This document shows positions 1 to 6,559 of a stretch of DNA of 10,837 nucleotides, in pieces. Within the stretch, counting starts at the first letter, position 1; every line of letters begins with the position of its first letter. The stretch is from the NCBI GenBank assembly GCA_051876355.1, contig JBJEHU010000026.1, positions 1 through 10,837 on the forward strand, written 5' to 3'. The position numbers and the translations under genes were made by a program. This stretch comes from Olsenella_L sp051876355 (GTDB lineage Bacteria; Actinomycetota; Coriobacteriia; Coriobacteriales; Atopobiaceae). Below the pieces are notes generated by a model, which worked only from the letters and a program-made list of their open reading frames with translations, did no database searches and was not told the origin of the DNA.

Positions 1-1102
1 CAGCAGTCGAGGCTGCTATCGCCTCATCGAGCACGGCCCCCATGAGGGCATAGAGGTCCTCTCCTGCCATGAAGCCGAGAGCTGCACCATCTGCGATGCA
101 GGAGAGCGTGATGCCTCGGTCCTGGCAGATGAGCCGCTTCTCGGAGAGCACCGTGTCGAGCGCCTCGTTTCCGGTGTGCACGACCGCATCATAGAGGCTC
201 ACATCGTGCAGGAGCGCCTTTGCCGTATCCTCACCGACCTCTGTGCCGGCATCCGCAAGCGTCTGGAACACTCTGTGGCGTATGCCATGCATGCGCATAT
301 TGATGGCATCCATCGTCTGGCGGCTCTGAGCATACTGGCGCTGCCGCTCTGCCAGGACATGCCGTGCCGTATCGCGCTCGGCTTCGAGGCGCCGGTTGAT
401 GAGGAGCTCGTATTCCATAAGGACAGTGAAGATACAGATGAAGCCATGCACAGACCGCAGCGCCACGATATAGGCGACGGCAATCCCGTCGGCAGAGAGG
501 CTCTTGATAACAAGATCGAAGCCGATGACCATGAGGATCACGACTGCCATCATGAGGATCATGGCAGGGTCGCTCACGCTCTCGAGGCCTTCTGCATCGG
601 ACTTCCTTACGAAGAAGTACCAGACCGCAAGATAGAGGATGGCAGAGACCGCGAAGTTGAGGATGCTGTAGGGGCCGAAGAGCACCTGTCGTCCCGCCTC
701 TGCTTCAGGGCCTGTGCCAAGCGCCAGCACCCAGATGAGCTCAGATGCTCCCGATGCAAGGTTCTGGAGCGCATAGCCGCAGGAGCAGCAGAAGAGGCAC
801 GCCCAGATGCTCGCATCCGAAAGGAAGCGCACGACCGCGGCCGAGCCCACAAGGAGCGCCGAGAACGCAAGGAACTGCAGGAAATAGCCTGTAAGCCCGG
901 ATGCCTCCAGCGGCATGAGGGGAAACGACGTGGCCCACAGGGACAGGAGCGCTATGGCAGCAAGGCCTGCGGCAATCGCGATGAGGAGCCTTGTGCCGAA
1001 GCCTTCCTTCGGCTTCAGCGCCACAGAGAAGACAGCGATGCCGAAGGCGACACGCACGACGATGCTCGCGAGGCTTGTTGCCACCCAGAGCCAGGCAGGC
1101 AC
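1..1102 (-). CDS. GHKL-type sensor histidine kinase, multi-pass membrane protein (3' end outside window)
   Basis: Partial gene: 367 codons are visible from a GTG start at 1102, and the frame stays open to the left edge. The start lies in TAGTG, overlapping the stop of the upstream response regulator by one base, which implies translational coupling. Residues 1-230 form about six hydrophobic helices (roughly 4-28, 38-60, 73-95, 144-165, 181-200, 207-230). A coiled, charged linker at 231-265 leads to an H-box-like HGIRH (H272-H276). The stretch TGNEALDTVLSEK (310-322) is typical of kinases that pair with LytTR regulators (AgrC/NatK-like). The beginning of an ATPase domain follows, ending at an N-box-like LDEAIAAS (358-365). 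In the family the H-box is usually HD.RH and the N-box LDNA. Here the Asp after the His is Gly273 and the Mg-binding Asn is Glu360. The G-boxes lie outside the window. The likely role is sensing an unknown, perhaps peptide, signal at the membrane and controlling the adjacent regulator. Catalytic competence is uncertain. Confidence 0.85.
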   Translation of the reverse strand, partial: MPAWLWVATSLASIVVRVAFGIAVFSVALKPKEGFGTRLLIAIAAGLAAIALLSLWATSFPLMPLEASGLTGYFLQFLAFSALLVGSAAVVRFLSDASIWACLFCCSCGYALQNLASGASELIWVLALGTGPEAEAGRQVLFGPYSILNFAVSAILYLAVWYFFVRKSDAEGLESVSDPAMILMMAVVILMVIGFDLVIKSLSADGIAVAYIVALRSVHGFICIFTVLMEYELLINRRLEAERDTARHVLAERQRQYAQSRQTMDAINMRMHGIRHRVFQTLADAGTEVGEDTAKALLHDVSLYDAVVHTGNEALDTVLSEKRLICQDRGITLSCIADGAALGFMAGEDLYALMGAVLDEAIAASTA

Positions 1103-1815
1103 TAGATGCCCCTTCCGACGTAGGCAGCAAGGCGCTCGAGCGCCGGCTTCTTCTGGGAGCGGCTGAAGTAGAGCTCCGTGCCGTCAGACATCACGACCGA
1201 CGCCGTGCGGATGCGGGCGACCTGGCCCATATTGATGACGCAGGAAGCGGCGATCTTCACGAAGCCTTTGTCCTCGAGCTCCTGCGCGATGGCACCGATG
1301 CTACCGCGCCGCGAGAGCGGCTCCGGCTCTCCTGCGAGGTGATACTGGAGGTTGTGCTTCACGATATCGATGTAGAGGATATCCGAGAGGCGCACGACAC
1401 GGATGCCCTCTGCCGTCGGCAGCGCCACCGTCTCTTCGCTTCTCCTCTTCACCATCCGCATGACGCGGTCCATGCGCAGGGCGAAGTCCTCATACGATAC
1501 CGGCTTCACCATGAAGTCGACGGCGTCGACCGCATATCCTTCCACGGCATACTGTGCGAGGTTCGTCACGAACACGAGCGGCGTCTCCGGGTCGTACGTG
1601 CGCAGGATCTCTGCCGCCTCCATGCCCGAGATGCCCGGCAGGCTGATATCGAGGAAGATGATGTCAGCCGTATGCTTCGAGTTCACGAACTCGAGCGCAC
1701 TTGGCAGCACCTCGATCGAGAAGTCATATCCCTTCCGGGCGCCATAGGTCCTGAGATGCCCCGTGAGCCTGTCTGCCTCTGCCGGCGTATCCTCTATGAC
1801 CAGCACCCTATACAA
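1102..1815 (-). CDS. LytTR-family response regulator
   Basis: A 237-residue two-domain DNA-binding response regulator. The receiver domain (about 1-122) has acidic residues E8/D9, the phospho-acceptor D56 in FLDISLPG, T84 in VFVT and K104 in VKPV. The LytTR DNA-binding domain (about 128-233) shows ILYIDIVKHNLQYHL and FVKIAASCVINMGQVARI, matching the family pattern. This length and order match AgrA/LytR/VirR-type regulators. The start is TTG at 1815. It is supported by a strong Shine-Dalgarno sequence (GGAAGAAGG, six bases upstream) and by the receiver domain beginning immediately with YRVLVIED. It is first in a two-gene operon with the kinase and is divergent from the GH3 gene. The direct repeats at 1850-1885 lie 35-70 nt upstream and could be its own binding site. 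Its target genes are not otherwise visible; control of the GH3 gene is inference. Confidence 0.93.
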   Translation of the reverse strand: MYRVLVIEDTPAEADRLTGHLRTYGARKGYDFSIEVLPSALEFVNSKHTADIIFLDISLPGISGMEAAEILRTYDPETPLVFVTNLAQYAVEGYAVDAVDFMVKPVSYEDFALRMDRVMRMVKRRSEETVALPTAEGIRVVRLSDILYIDIVKHNLQYHLAGEPEPLSRRGSIGAIAQELEDKGFVKIAASCVINMGQVARIRTASVVMSDGTELYFSRSQKKPALERLAAYVGRGI

Positions 1816-1849
1816 CTTCGACCTTCTTCCACTCGCCCTGTCACGCTCC

Positions 1850-1885
1850 CGATTATGTCACAGACCATCCACGATTATGCCACGG
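1850..1885. promoter_or_regulatory. Candidate LytTR operator: two direct repeats in divergent gap
   Basis: CGATTATGTCACAG (1850-1863) and CGATTATGCCACGG (1872-1885) match at 12 of 14 positions and start 22 nt apart, about two helical turns. LytTR regulators (AgrA, ComE, VirR) generally bind pairs of short direct repeats with this periodicity. On the minus strand each repeat contains CATAAT. The copy nearer the regulator (1852-1857) is placed like a -10 box, about 37 nt before its TTG start, with the other copy in the -35 region. The rest of the 151-nt gap (1816-1966) holds the regulator's ribosome binding site, a short CACGG...CCGTG inverted repeat just right of the repeats, and the GH3 ribosome binding site. 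No convincing promoter for the GH3 gene was recognised. Confidence 0.5.
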
Positions 1886-1966
1886 GCCCCAAGCCGTGCC
1901 CTTCCCTCCCTAGTCTTGCAGGTGTTGGATAGCTACCTCAAAGCATTCTGGGAAGGGAGACCAGAC

Positions 1967-4792
1967 ATGGCAGATCCAGAGAAAACCACGCTGCCGGAGA
2001 AGAAGGGGAAGCACGGCAAGGCGAACAAGCCCGTCAAGCGCCCGAAGCGCGTGCTCTTCGTCTTCATGTGCATCCTGGCAGCACTCGTGGCGACCGTCAC
2101 GCTTGCGGTCGGCATCTTCGTGAGCCCGTACTTCGACGTCGTGAAGACGTTCATGTCGAAGCCGGATACAAGCTCTGCGGCCGTGACGCAGGCATCCGAT
2201 GCCACGCGCGACGTGACCGAGGAAGTCGAGTCCGAGGGCATCATCCTGCTCAAGAACCAGAACAATGCGCTGCCGCTCGATGGCACGCAGAAGGTGAACG
2301 TCTTCGGCTCCACGGCCGGCAACAACTTCAGCTACGGCGGCACGGGCTCCGGCTCGGGCGACAGCTCGAAGAATGTGACGTTCTACCAGGGACTCGAGGA
2401 TGCAGGCCTTCAGGTCAACCCCGATCTCGAGTCGTTCTACGACGAGAATGCCCTCTCCTCCGAGAACAAGGGCCTCGTCGGCACCGACTGGAACCTCTAT
2501 GAGCTGCCCCAGTCCTCCTACACGCAGGACGTGATCGACAACGCAAAGTCCTACTCCGATACCGCACTCGTCGTGCTCACCCGCAAGGGCGGCGAGGGCT
2601 ACGACCTGCCGACCGACATGGCCAACTACGAAGGTTCCGAGGCTGGCAGGAGCTACCTTGAGCTCACGCCGAACGAGGAGGACCTCCTCTCGATGGTGGA
2701 GTCGAATTTCTCGAAGGTCGTTGTCGTCCTCAACAGCCCGAACGCGATGGAGCTCGGCTTCCTGAACTCCGACAGCATCGATGCAGCGCTCTGGGTCGGC
2801 ACTCCGGGATCTACCGGCTGCGATGCAATCGGCCAGGTGCTCACCGGCGCCGTGAACCCGTCCGGCCGCACGACCGATACGTTCGCCTACTCTCTTGCCT
2901 CGGCTCCGAGCTACTACAACTTCGGCGCCCATGACTACACGAATGTCCAGCACACGAACCAGGCACTCTTCGCAGGCTCGGGCGACGCCACTTCCGGCAC
3001 CGAGAACGTCCACTATGTGGACTACGCCGAGGGCATCTATGTGGGCTACCGCTACTACGAGACGGCAGCCGAGGATGGCTACATCGACTATGCCTCGACC
3101 GTCCAGTATCCGTTCGGCTACGGCCTCTCCTACACGACGTTCGACGAGAAGATCTCTGACTTCACGGATGACGGAACGAACATCACGATGAAGGTCACGG
3201 TCACGAACACCGGCTCCGCTGCCGGCAAGGATGTCGTGGAAGGCTACTACTCTGCCCCCTATACGACAGGCGGCATCGAGAAGAGCGCCTGCGTGCTCGG
3301 CGACTTTGCCAAGACGAAGCTCCTCGACCCCGGCGAGAGCCAGGAGATCACGCTCAGCTGGACGCATGAGGACATGGCAAGCTACGACTACCAGGGCATC
3401 AAGGCCGAGGGTGGCGCCTACGTGCTCGAGGCCGGCGACTACCAGATCAGCCTCCGCACGAACTCCCACGACGTCGTCGACTCCCGCACCGTGCATGTGG
3501 ACCGCGACTACATCTACAACGACGCGAACGACGGCAAGCGCTCGACCGACGAGGTTGCAGCCACGAACCAGTTCGACGATGTCTCCTACGGCGATGGCAT
3601 CACCTACCTCTCCCGTGCTGACTGGGCAGGTACGTTCCCGAAGATGGCACCGGCTTCCAAGGAGGCCTCTGCCGAGGTGAAGGACGCGCTCGACAACCCC
3701 GCTGCCATCGAGAACGATGACTCCGTCGAAGATGTCACCTACGGCGCAAAGAACGGCCTCAAGCTCTCTGACATGGCAGGACTCGACTACGACGACCCCC
3801 AGTGGGACAAGCTCCTCGACCAGATGACCTTGGATGAGCAGAAGATGCTCGTCGGCAACGGCGGATGGATGACATTCAGCGCAAAGAGCGTCGACAAGCC
3901 GGCACTCGTCGAGTGCGATGGCCCGAACGGCGTCAACAACATCATGGCCGGCTATACCGGCACCCAGCTCACGGGCCAGAGCGTGCTTGGCTGCACGTGG
4001 AACACCGAGCTCTCAAACAAGGTCGGCAGCCTCTTCGGCCAGGAAGCCAATGCCCTCGGCGTCGCAGGTCTCTATGCACCGGGCGCTGACACCCACAGGA
4101 GCCCGTTCGGCGGCAGGAACTACGAGTACGTCTCCGAAGACGGCGAGCTCACCGGCAAGATCGTGGCCGCAGAGATCTCCGGCATCCAGGACCAGGGCGT
4201 CTACTGCTACCTCAAGCACTTCGCGCTGAACGACCAGGAGACGCACCGCTGCGATGCAGGCGGCCTCGTGACCTGGGCAAACGAGCAGGCAATGCGCGAG
4301 GTCTACCTCAAGCCCTTCGAGATTGCCGTCAAGACTGCCGATGCACATGGCATCATGAGCGCCTACAACAAGCTCGGCACGACGCCTTGCGCCGAGTCCA
4401 AGGCACTCCTCACGAACGTGCTCAGGAACGAGTGGGGCTTCCACGGCACTGTCGTCACCGACTGCGTCCTCTCCGCTGACACCGTGAACATCAACCGCGG
4501 CCTGCGCGCTGGCAACGACCTCTACCTTGCGTTCCTGCAGGACAAGTCCCTGACCTCTGACACGCTCAGCACGGCAGCAGGACATCAGGCACTGCGCCAG
4601 GCAGCGCACGACATCCTCTACACGGAAGCGAACTCCAACGCGCTCTCCGTCGGCATCTGGCACCAGGCCACGATCGTGACCCTCGTCGAGGTCGTCCAGG
4701 CTGCCGTCATCGCCCTCATCGTCCTCTACTTCGTCCGTCGCCATATGAAGATGAACCGTTGGCGCGAGCAGGAGAAGACGAAGAAGGAATAG
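1967..4792 (+). CDS. Membrane-anchored, domain-permuted glycoside hydrolase family 3 protein (beta-glucosidase-like)
   Basis: 941 residues from ATG 1967, preceded by GGAAGGGAG about seven bases upstream. The frame stays open further upstream to 1763, but that extension crosses the divergent regulator and lacks family resemblance. A Lys-rich cytoplasmic N-terminus precedes one membrane helix (about 29-52). Then come a GH3 C-terminal domain (about 84-310, EGIILLKNQNNALPL), an FnIII-like domain (about 395-500), a linker containing TYLSRADW, and the GH3 TIM barrel (about 612-885). The last helix (about 901-923) is followed by a basic tail. The enzyme domains should therefore face outside, tethered at both ends. 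Barrel motifs are intact: DGPNG (651-655), KHFALNDQETHR (750-761), and VVTD with D832 as the expected nucleophile. E210 in GGEGYD is the likely acid/base. GH3 enzymes remove terminal, usually beta-linked, sugars; the substrate cannot be read from sequence. No transporter or sugar regulator adjoins it. Its only close neighbour is the divergent LytTR pair. Confidence 0.92.
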   Translation: MADPEKTTLPEKKGKHGKANKPVKRPKRVLFVFMCILAALVATVTLAVGIFVSPYFDVVKTFMSKPDTSSAAVTQASDATRDVTEEVESEGIILLKNQNNALPLDGTQKVNVFGSTAGNNFSYGGTGSGSGDSSKNVTFYQGLEDAGLQVNPDLESFYDENALSSENKGLVGTDWNLYELPQSSYTQDVIDNAKSYSDTALVVLTRKGGEGYDLPTDMANYEGSEAGRSYLELTPNEEDLLSMVESNFSKVVVVLNSPNAMELGFLNSDSIDAALWVGTPGSTGCDAIGQVLTGAVNPSGRTTDTFAYSLASAPSYYNFGAHDYTNVQHTNQALFAGSGDATSGTENVHYVDYAEGIYVGYRYYETAAEDGYIDYASTVQYPFGYGLSYTTFDEKISDFTDDGTNITMKVTVTNTGSAAGKDVVEGYYSAPYTTGGIEKSACVLGDFAKTKLLDPGESQEITLSWTHEDMASYDYQGIKAEGGAYVLEAGDYQISLRTNSHDVVDSRTVHVDRDYIYNDANDGKRSTDEVAATNQFDDVSYGDGITYLSRADWAGTFPKMAPASKEASAEVKDALDNPAAIENDDSVEDVTYGAKNGLKLSDMAGLDYDDPQWDKLLDQMTLDEQKMLVGNGGWMTFSAKSVDKPALVECDGPNGVNNIMAGYTGTQLTGQSVLGCTWNTELSNKVGSLFGQEANALGVAGLYAPGADTHRSPFGGRNYEYVSEDGELTGKIVAAEISGIQDQGVYCYLKHFALNDQETHRCDAGGLVTWANEQAMREVYLKPFEIAVKTADAHGIMSAYNKLGTTPCAESKALLTNVLRNEWGFHGTVVTDCVLSADTVNINRGLRAGNDLYLAFLQDKSLTSDTLSTAAGHQALRQAAHDILYTEANSNALSVGIWHQATIVTLVEVVQAAVIALIVLYFVRRHMKMNRWREQEKTKKE

Positions 4793-4835
4793 AGGAATCC
4801 CCCTCCTCCCTTTCCTGCAGACTCCAGCAGGACAA

Positions 4836-4880
4836 GCGCCCTCAGCGGTCCCCATCCCCGCTGAGGGCGCATTCTTGTGC
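4836..4880 (+). terminator. Terminator hairpin after GH3 gene
   Basis: A perfect 13-bp stem, GCGCCCTCAGCGG (4836-4848) pairing with CCGCTGAGGGCGC (4858-4870), has a 9-nt loop and is followed by ATTCTTGTG. It lies 43 nt after the GH3 stop. The downstream T-run is weak, but the stem is strong and well placed for Rho-independent termination. Confidence 0.8.
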
Positions 4881-4913
4881 CGAAAGGCAGCACATTTCCA
4901 TCCACAGACAGCT

Positions 4914-5003
4914 CTCCTTATTTCGACTTATCGGGCAAGTCGAAATAAGGAGCATCCATAATGCGACGTATGCTTCAGCAAGCCTTCCCTGCACCGCGAG
5001 AAG
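4914..5003. repeat. Direct repeat copy 1 (3' side of fic) with perfect 16-bp palindrome
   Basis: Positions 4925-5003 match 6402-6481 on the other side of the fic gene, with seven mismatches and one single-base indel (about 90% identity). The first 43 nt of the match differ at only two positions. This copy also contains a perfect inverted repeat: CTCCTTATTTCGACTT (4914-4929), a 7-nt loop, then AAGTCGAAATAAGGAG (4937-4952). No T-run follows on either strand, so a simple terminator role is not clear. The minus-strand reading SHYGCSLFRL is shared by both copies only because the DNA is repeated; it is not taken as a gene. Confidence 0.85.
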
Positions 5004-5018
5004 AAGTCAGCCATAGAA

Positions 5019-5046
5019 AGCGGCCGTCCGCCTATGAACTGCCGCT
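5019..5046 (-). terminator. Weak candidate terminator after fic
   Basis: AGCGGC (5041-5046 read on the minus strand) pairs with GCCGCT (5019-5024) across a 16-nt loop. TTCTA follows on the minus strand, 26 nt beyond the fic stop. The stem is only six base pairs and the T-run is poor. The palindrome at 4914-4952 further downstream is an alternative stop signal. Confidence 0.3.
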
Positions 5047-5072
5047 CCTTTCTCTCCGCCCTATCCGCAAGG

Positions 5073-6359
5073 CTATAAGGCGCCTCGCCTGGAAGAGCTC
5101 TTCCGATCCGGAACGGGACGAACCGGAGGAGCCACCCTGGTATCGCGCGCAGGAGAAGCAAGCCGGCGCTCGATGATGCCGAACTCTTCAAGCACTTCAG
5201 GCGCTTCGAATACGCGGTTGCGTTTCCCTCTGGTCGTCAGAGCGATGATGCCAGCTTCCAGAAGCTTGTTCACAGCCGAATTGACAGAAGAGGTCGAGCG
5301 TCCTGTCGAAGCCACAAGAGACTCCACCGAGAACACTGACGCATTCTGGATCTCCACCAGCAGCGCTTCAAGGGCCGATCCCCGACGAGGTTCCCGTCCG
5401 AGCTGCTCTATCCAGCCGCTGCGAATATCGCTCATATCCTTGGCAATCGCGCCCATGTCGTGACAGGCTTCCACGACTGCAGCGCTGAACATCGAGACCC
5501 AGTTATCGACAGCCATACGGCCTTCAGCTTGTTCTGTCCAGTGCTGCAGGTCGAAGAGGCAGGCCCGGTATTCCTTGGCTCTTGTTGCAAGTGCAAGAGA
5601 TATCGGCGGGACGCATTCCCGCACTGCGCCGCGATGAAGCAATATCACCTGAATCAAGGCTCTGCCAACTCGGCCATTTCCATCCATAAACGGATGGATC
5701 GACTCGAATTGCGAGTGGCAGAGCGCCGCCTGAACAACAGGCGGTACATCTGTCCTGTTCGCAAATGCCATAAGATCTTCCAGCAGAGAAGGAACCATTT
5801 CCGGAGCTGGCGGAATGTAGGTGGCACCGAGCGGATTCATGCCGCTTGTGCCAATCCAGTTCTGCTCTGTTCTGATGACTCCGCCATAGCTTTCGATATC
5901 AGTCCCCCTGCAGAGCTCCCTGTGAATGTCGCACAGCGACTCGACGCTCAGAGAAGCGGATCTGCCCGCAATCCTCACGCCACGCTCCATTGCATGAATA
6001 TTGCCCAGGACGACTTTGGCGCGCCAATCGCTTCGCATATTCGTCGGATCAAATTCATGCAGTTCGGCACGGGCAAGACGCCTTGCACCAATCTGGAGCC
6101 CTTCGATCTTGCTCGAAGCCACCGCATCGGCACGAAGCAGAAGCCGTGCTATTCCCTCTGTATTTGCAGAAGACGATCCGCTCAGCCCTGCAAGCGTTCC
6201 TTCTGCACACGCCACGTCATTCACGACATCGGGTGACAGGGTCAGATCAAGTTCGGACAATTTCGTCGGCTCATACCACTGGTAAGAGCCTTCCATGCGC
6301 TCCCTGCGAGAAAGCAGCGAGGGATCCGGCTCCCAGTACGCTTCATGGTATCGTCCCAC
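5073..6359 (-). CDS. Fic-domain protein (AMPylase-type) with N-terminal inhibitory motif and C-terminal winged helix
   Basis: 428 residues from a GTG start at 6359, with GAGGGAG six bases upstream. An ATG at 6364 is in a different frame and leads nowhere. The N-terminal region (about 30-100) resembles the Fic_N domain. It ends with SSKIEG (82-87), the (S/T)xxxE(G/N) inhibitory motif whose glutamate, here E86, blocks productive ATP binding in the family. The Fic core (about 140-295) has IRTEQNWIG (162-170) and a complete active site, HPFMDGNGRVGR (222-233), with catalytic H222. Residues 340-400 look like a winged helix, with a recognition-helix-like STSSVNSAVNKLLEAG (355-370). The Arg-rich tail is probably disordered. 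Such proteins transfer AMP to hydroxyl groups of target proteins; the target here is unknown. No separate antitoxin is visible, consistent with built-in inhibition. The gene stands alone between two direct repeats and is less GC-rich than its neighbours, which suggests acquisition. Confidence 0.93.
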   Translation of the reverse strand: MGRYHEAYWEPDPSLLSRRERMEGSYQWYEPTKLSELDLTLSPDVVNDVACAEGTLAGLSGSSSANTEGIARLLLRADAVASSKIEGLQIGARRLARAELHEFDPTNMRSDWRAKVVLGNIHAMERGVRIAGRSASLSVESLCDIHRELCRGTDIESYGGVIRTEQNWIGTSGMNPLGATYIPPAPEMVPSLLEDLMAFANRTDVPPVVQAALCHSQFESIHPFMDGNGRVGRALIQVILLHRGAVRECVPPISLALATRAKEYRACLFDLQHWTEQAEGRMAVDNWVSMFSAAVVEACHDMGAIAKDMSDIRSGWIEQLGREPRRGSALEALLVEIQNASVFSVESLVASTGRSTSSVNSAVNKLLEAGIIALTTRGKRNRVFEAPEVLEEFGIIERRLASPARDTRVAPPVRPVPDRKSSSRRGAL

Positions 6360-6380
6360 TTCATGCTCCCTCTAACTCGA

Positions 6381-6420
6381 ATTATGGACAACCCATATTA
6401 TGACTTATCGGATAAGTCGA
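6381..6420 (-). promoter_or_regulatory. Putative fic promoter with palindromic operator
   Basis: The perfect palindrome GACTTATC-G-GATAAGTC (6402-6418) sits 43-59 nt upstream of the fic start. On the minus strand it is followed at once by CATAAT (6402-6397), a fair -10 box, and a second CATAAT lies at 6386-6381. A third arm, CGACTTAT (6441-6448), is an inverted match to ATAAGTCG (6412-6419). No good -35 box was found. The arrangement suggests regulated transcription, possibly by the winged helix of Fic itself; that is inference. Confidence 0.4.
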
Positions 6421-6481
6421 AATAAGGAGCATCCATAATGCGACTTATTTTTCAGCGGGCCTTCCCCTGCACCGCGAGAAG
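6402..6481. repeat. Direct repeat copy 2 (5' side of fic)
   Basis: About 90% identical to 4925-5003 and in the same orientation. The two copies bracket fic, with about 1.4 kb between them. This copy has lost the outer palindrome arm seen in copy 1 but has the compact 17-nt palindrome at 6402-6418. It is AT-rich compared with flanking genes. No terminal inverted repeats or transposase are present, so it is not called an insertion sequence. Confidence 0.85.
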
Positions 6482-6488
6482 CGGCCAG

Positions 6489-6536
6489 TGCGAGGCAGGG
6501 GCAGCCCGGCGCATACCAGACTGCCCCTGCCTCGCA
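6489..6536 (-). terminator. Large hairpin after the CydDC-like/YbaN/YgbA operon
   Basis: A perfect 16-bp stem, TGCGAGGCAGGGGCAG (6489-6504) with CTGCCCCTGCCTCGCA (6521-6536), has a 16-nt loop. It begins 23 nt after the stop of the last operon gene. A short T-run (TTTCGTG) follows only on the plus strand; the minus-strand exit is CTGGCC. It is called a terminator mainly for its strength and position. Confidence 0.6.
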
Positions 6537-6559
6537 TTTCGTGAACCTGTTCTTCGGGC

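Noticed and set aside
176..1105. Long open frame on the plus strand opposite the sensor kinase
   Set aside because: It is His/Arg/Glu-rich without any recognisable domain and lies wholly antisense to a frame with clear membrane helices and kinase motifs; a GC-rich shadow.
1882..1910. CACGG...CCGTG inverted repeat in the divergent gap as a terminator
   Set aside because: The stem is only five base pairs, there is no T-run, and no gene ends there.
1910..3496. 528-codon open frame on the minus strand opposite the GH3 gene
   Set aside because: It is a Val/Ala/Arg/Glu-rich mirror of the GH3 coding sequence with no domain or plausible start signal.
4013..4855. 280-codon minus-strand frame over the end of the GH3 gene
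   Set aside because: It runs across the terminator hairpin and mirrors the well-supported GH3 barrel; no family resemblance.
4928..5191. Minus-strand short frame ending in SHYGCSLFRLAR, matched by 6405-6626 ending in SHYGCSLFRLIR
   Set aside because: The shared protein tail is explained by the direct DNA repeats; the rest of the two frames is unrelated and the first overlaps the end of fic. They were not called as genes, although a recurring coded tail elsewhere in the genome would reopen this.
4914..6481. Insertion sequence or composite transposon around fic
   Set aside because: No transposase or terminal inverted repeats are present; only direct repeats are seen, so the region is described as a repeat-flanked cassette.
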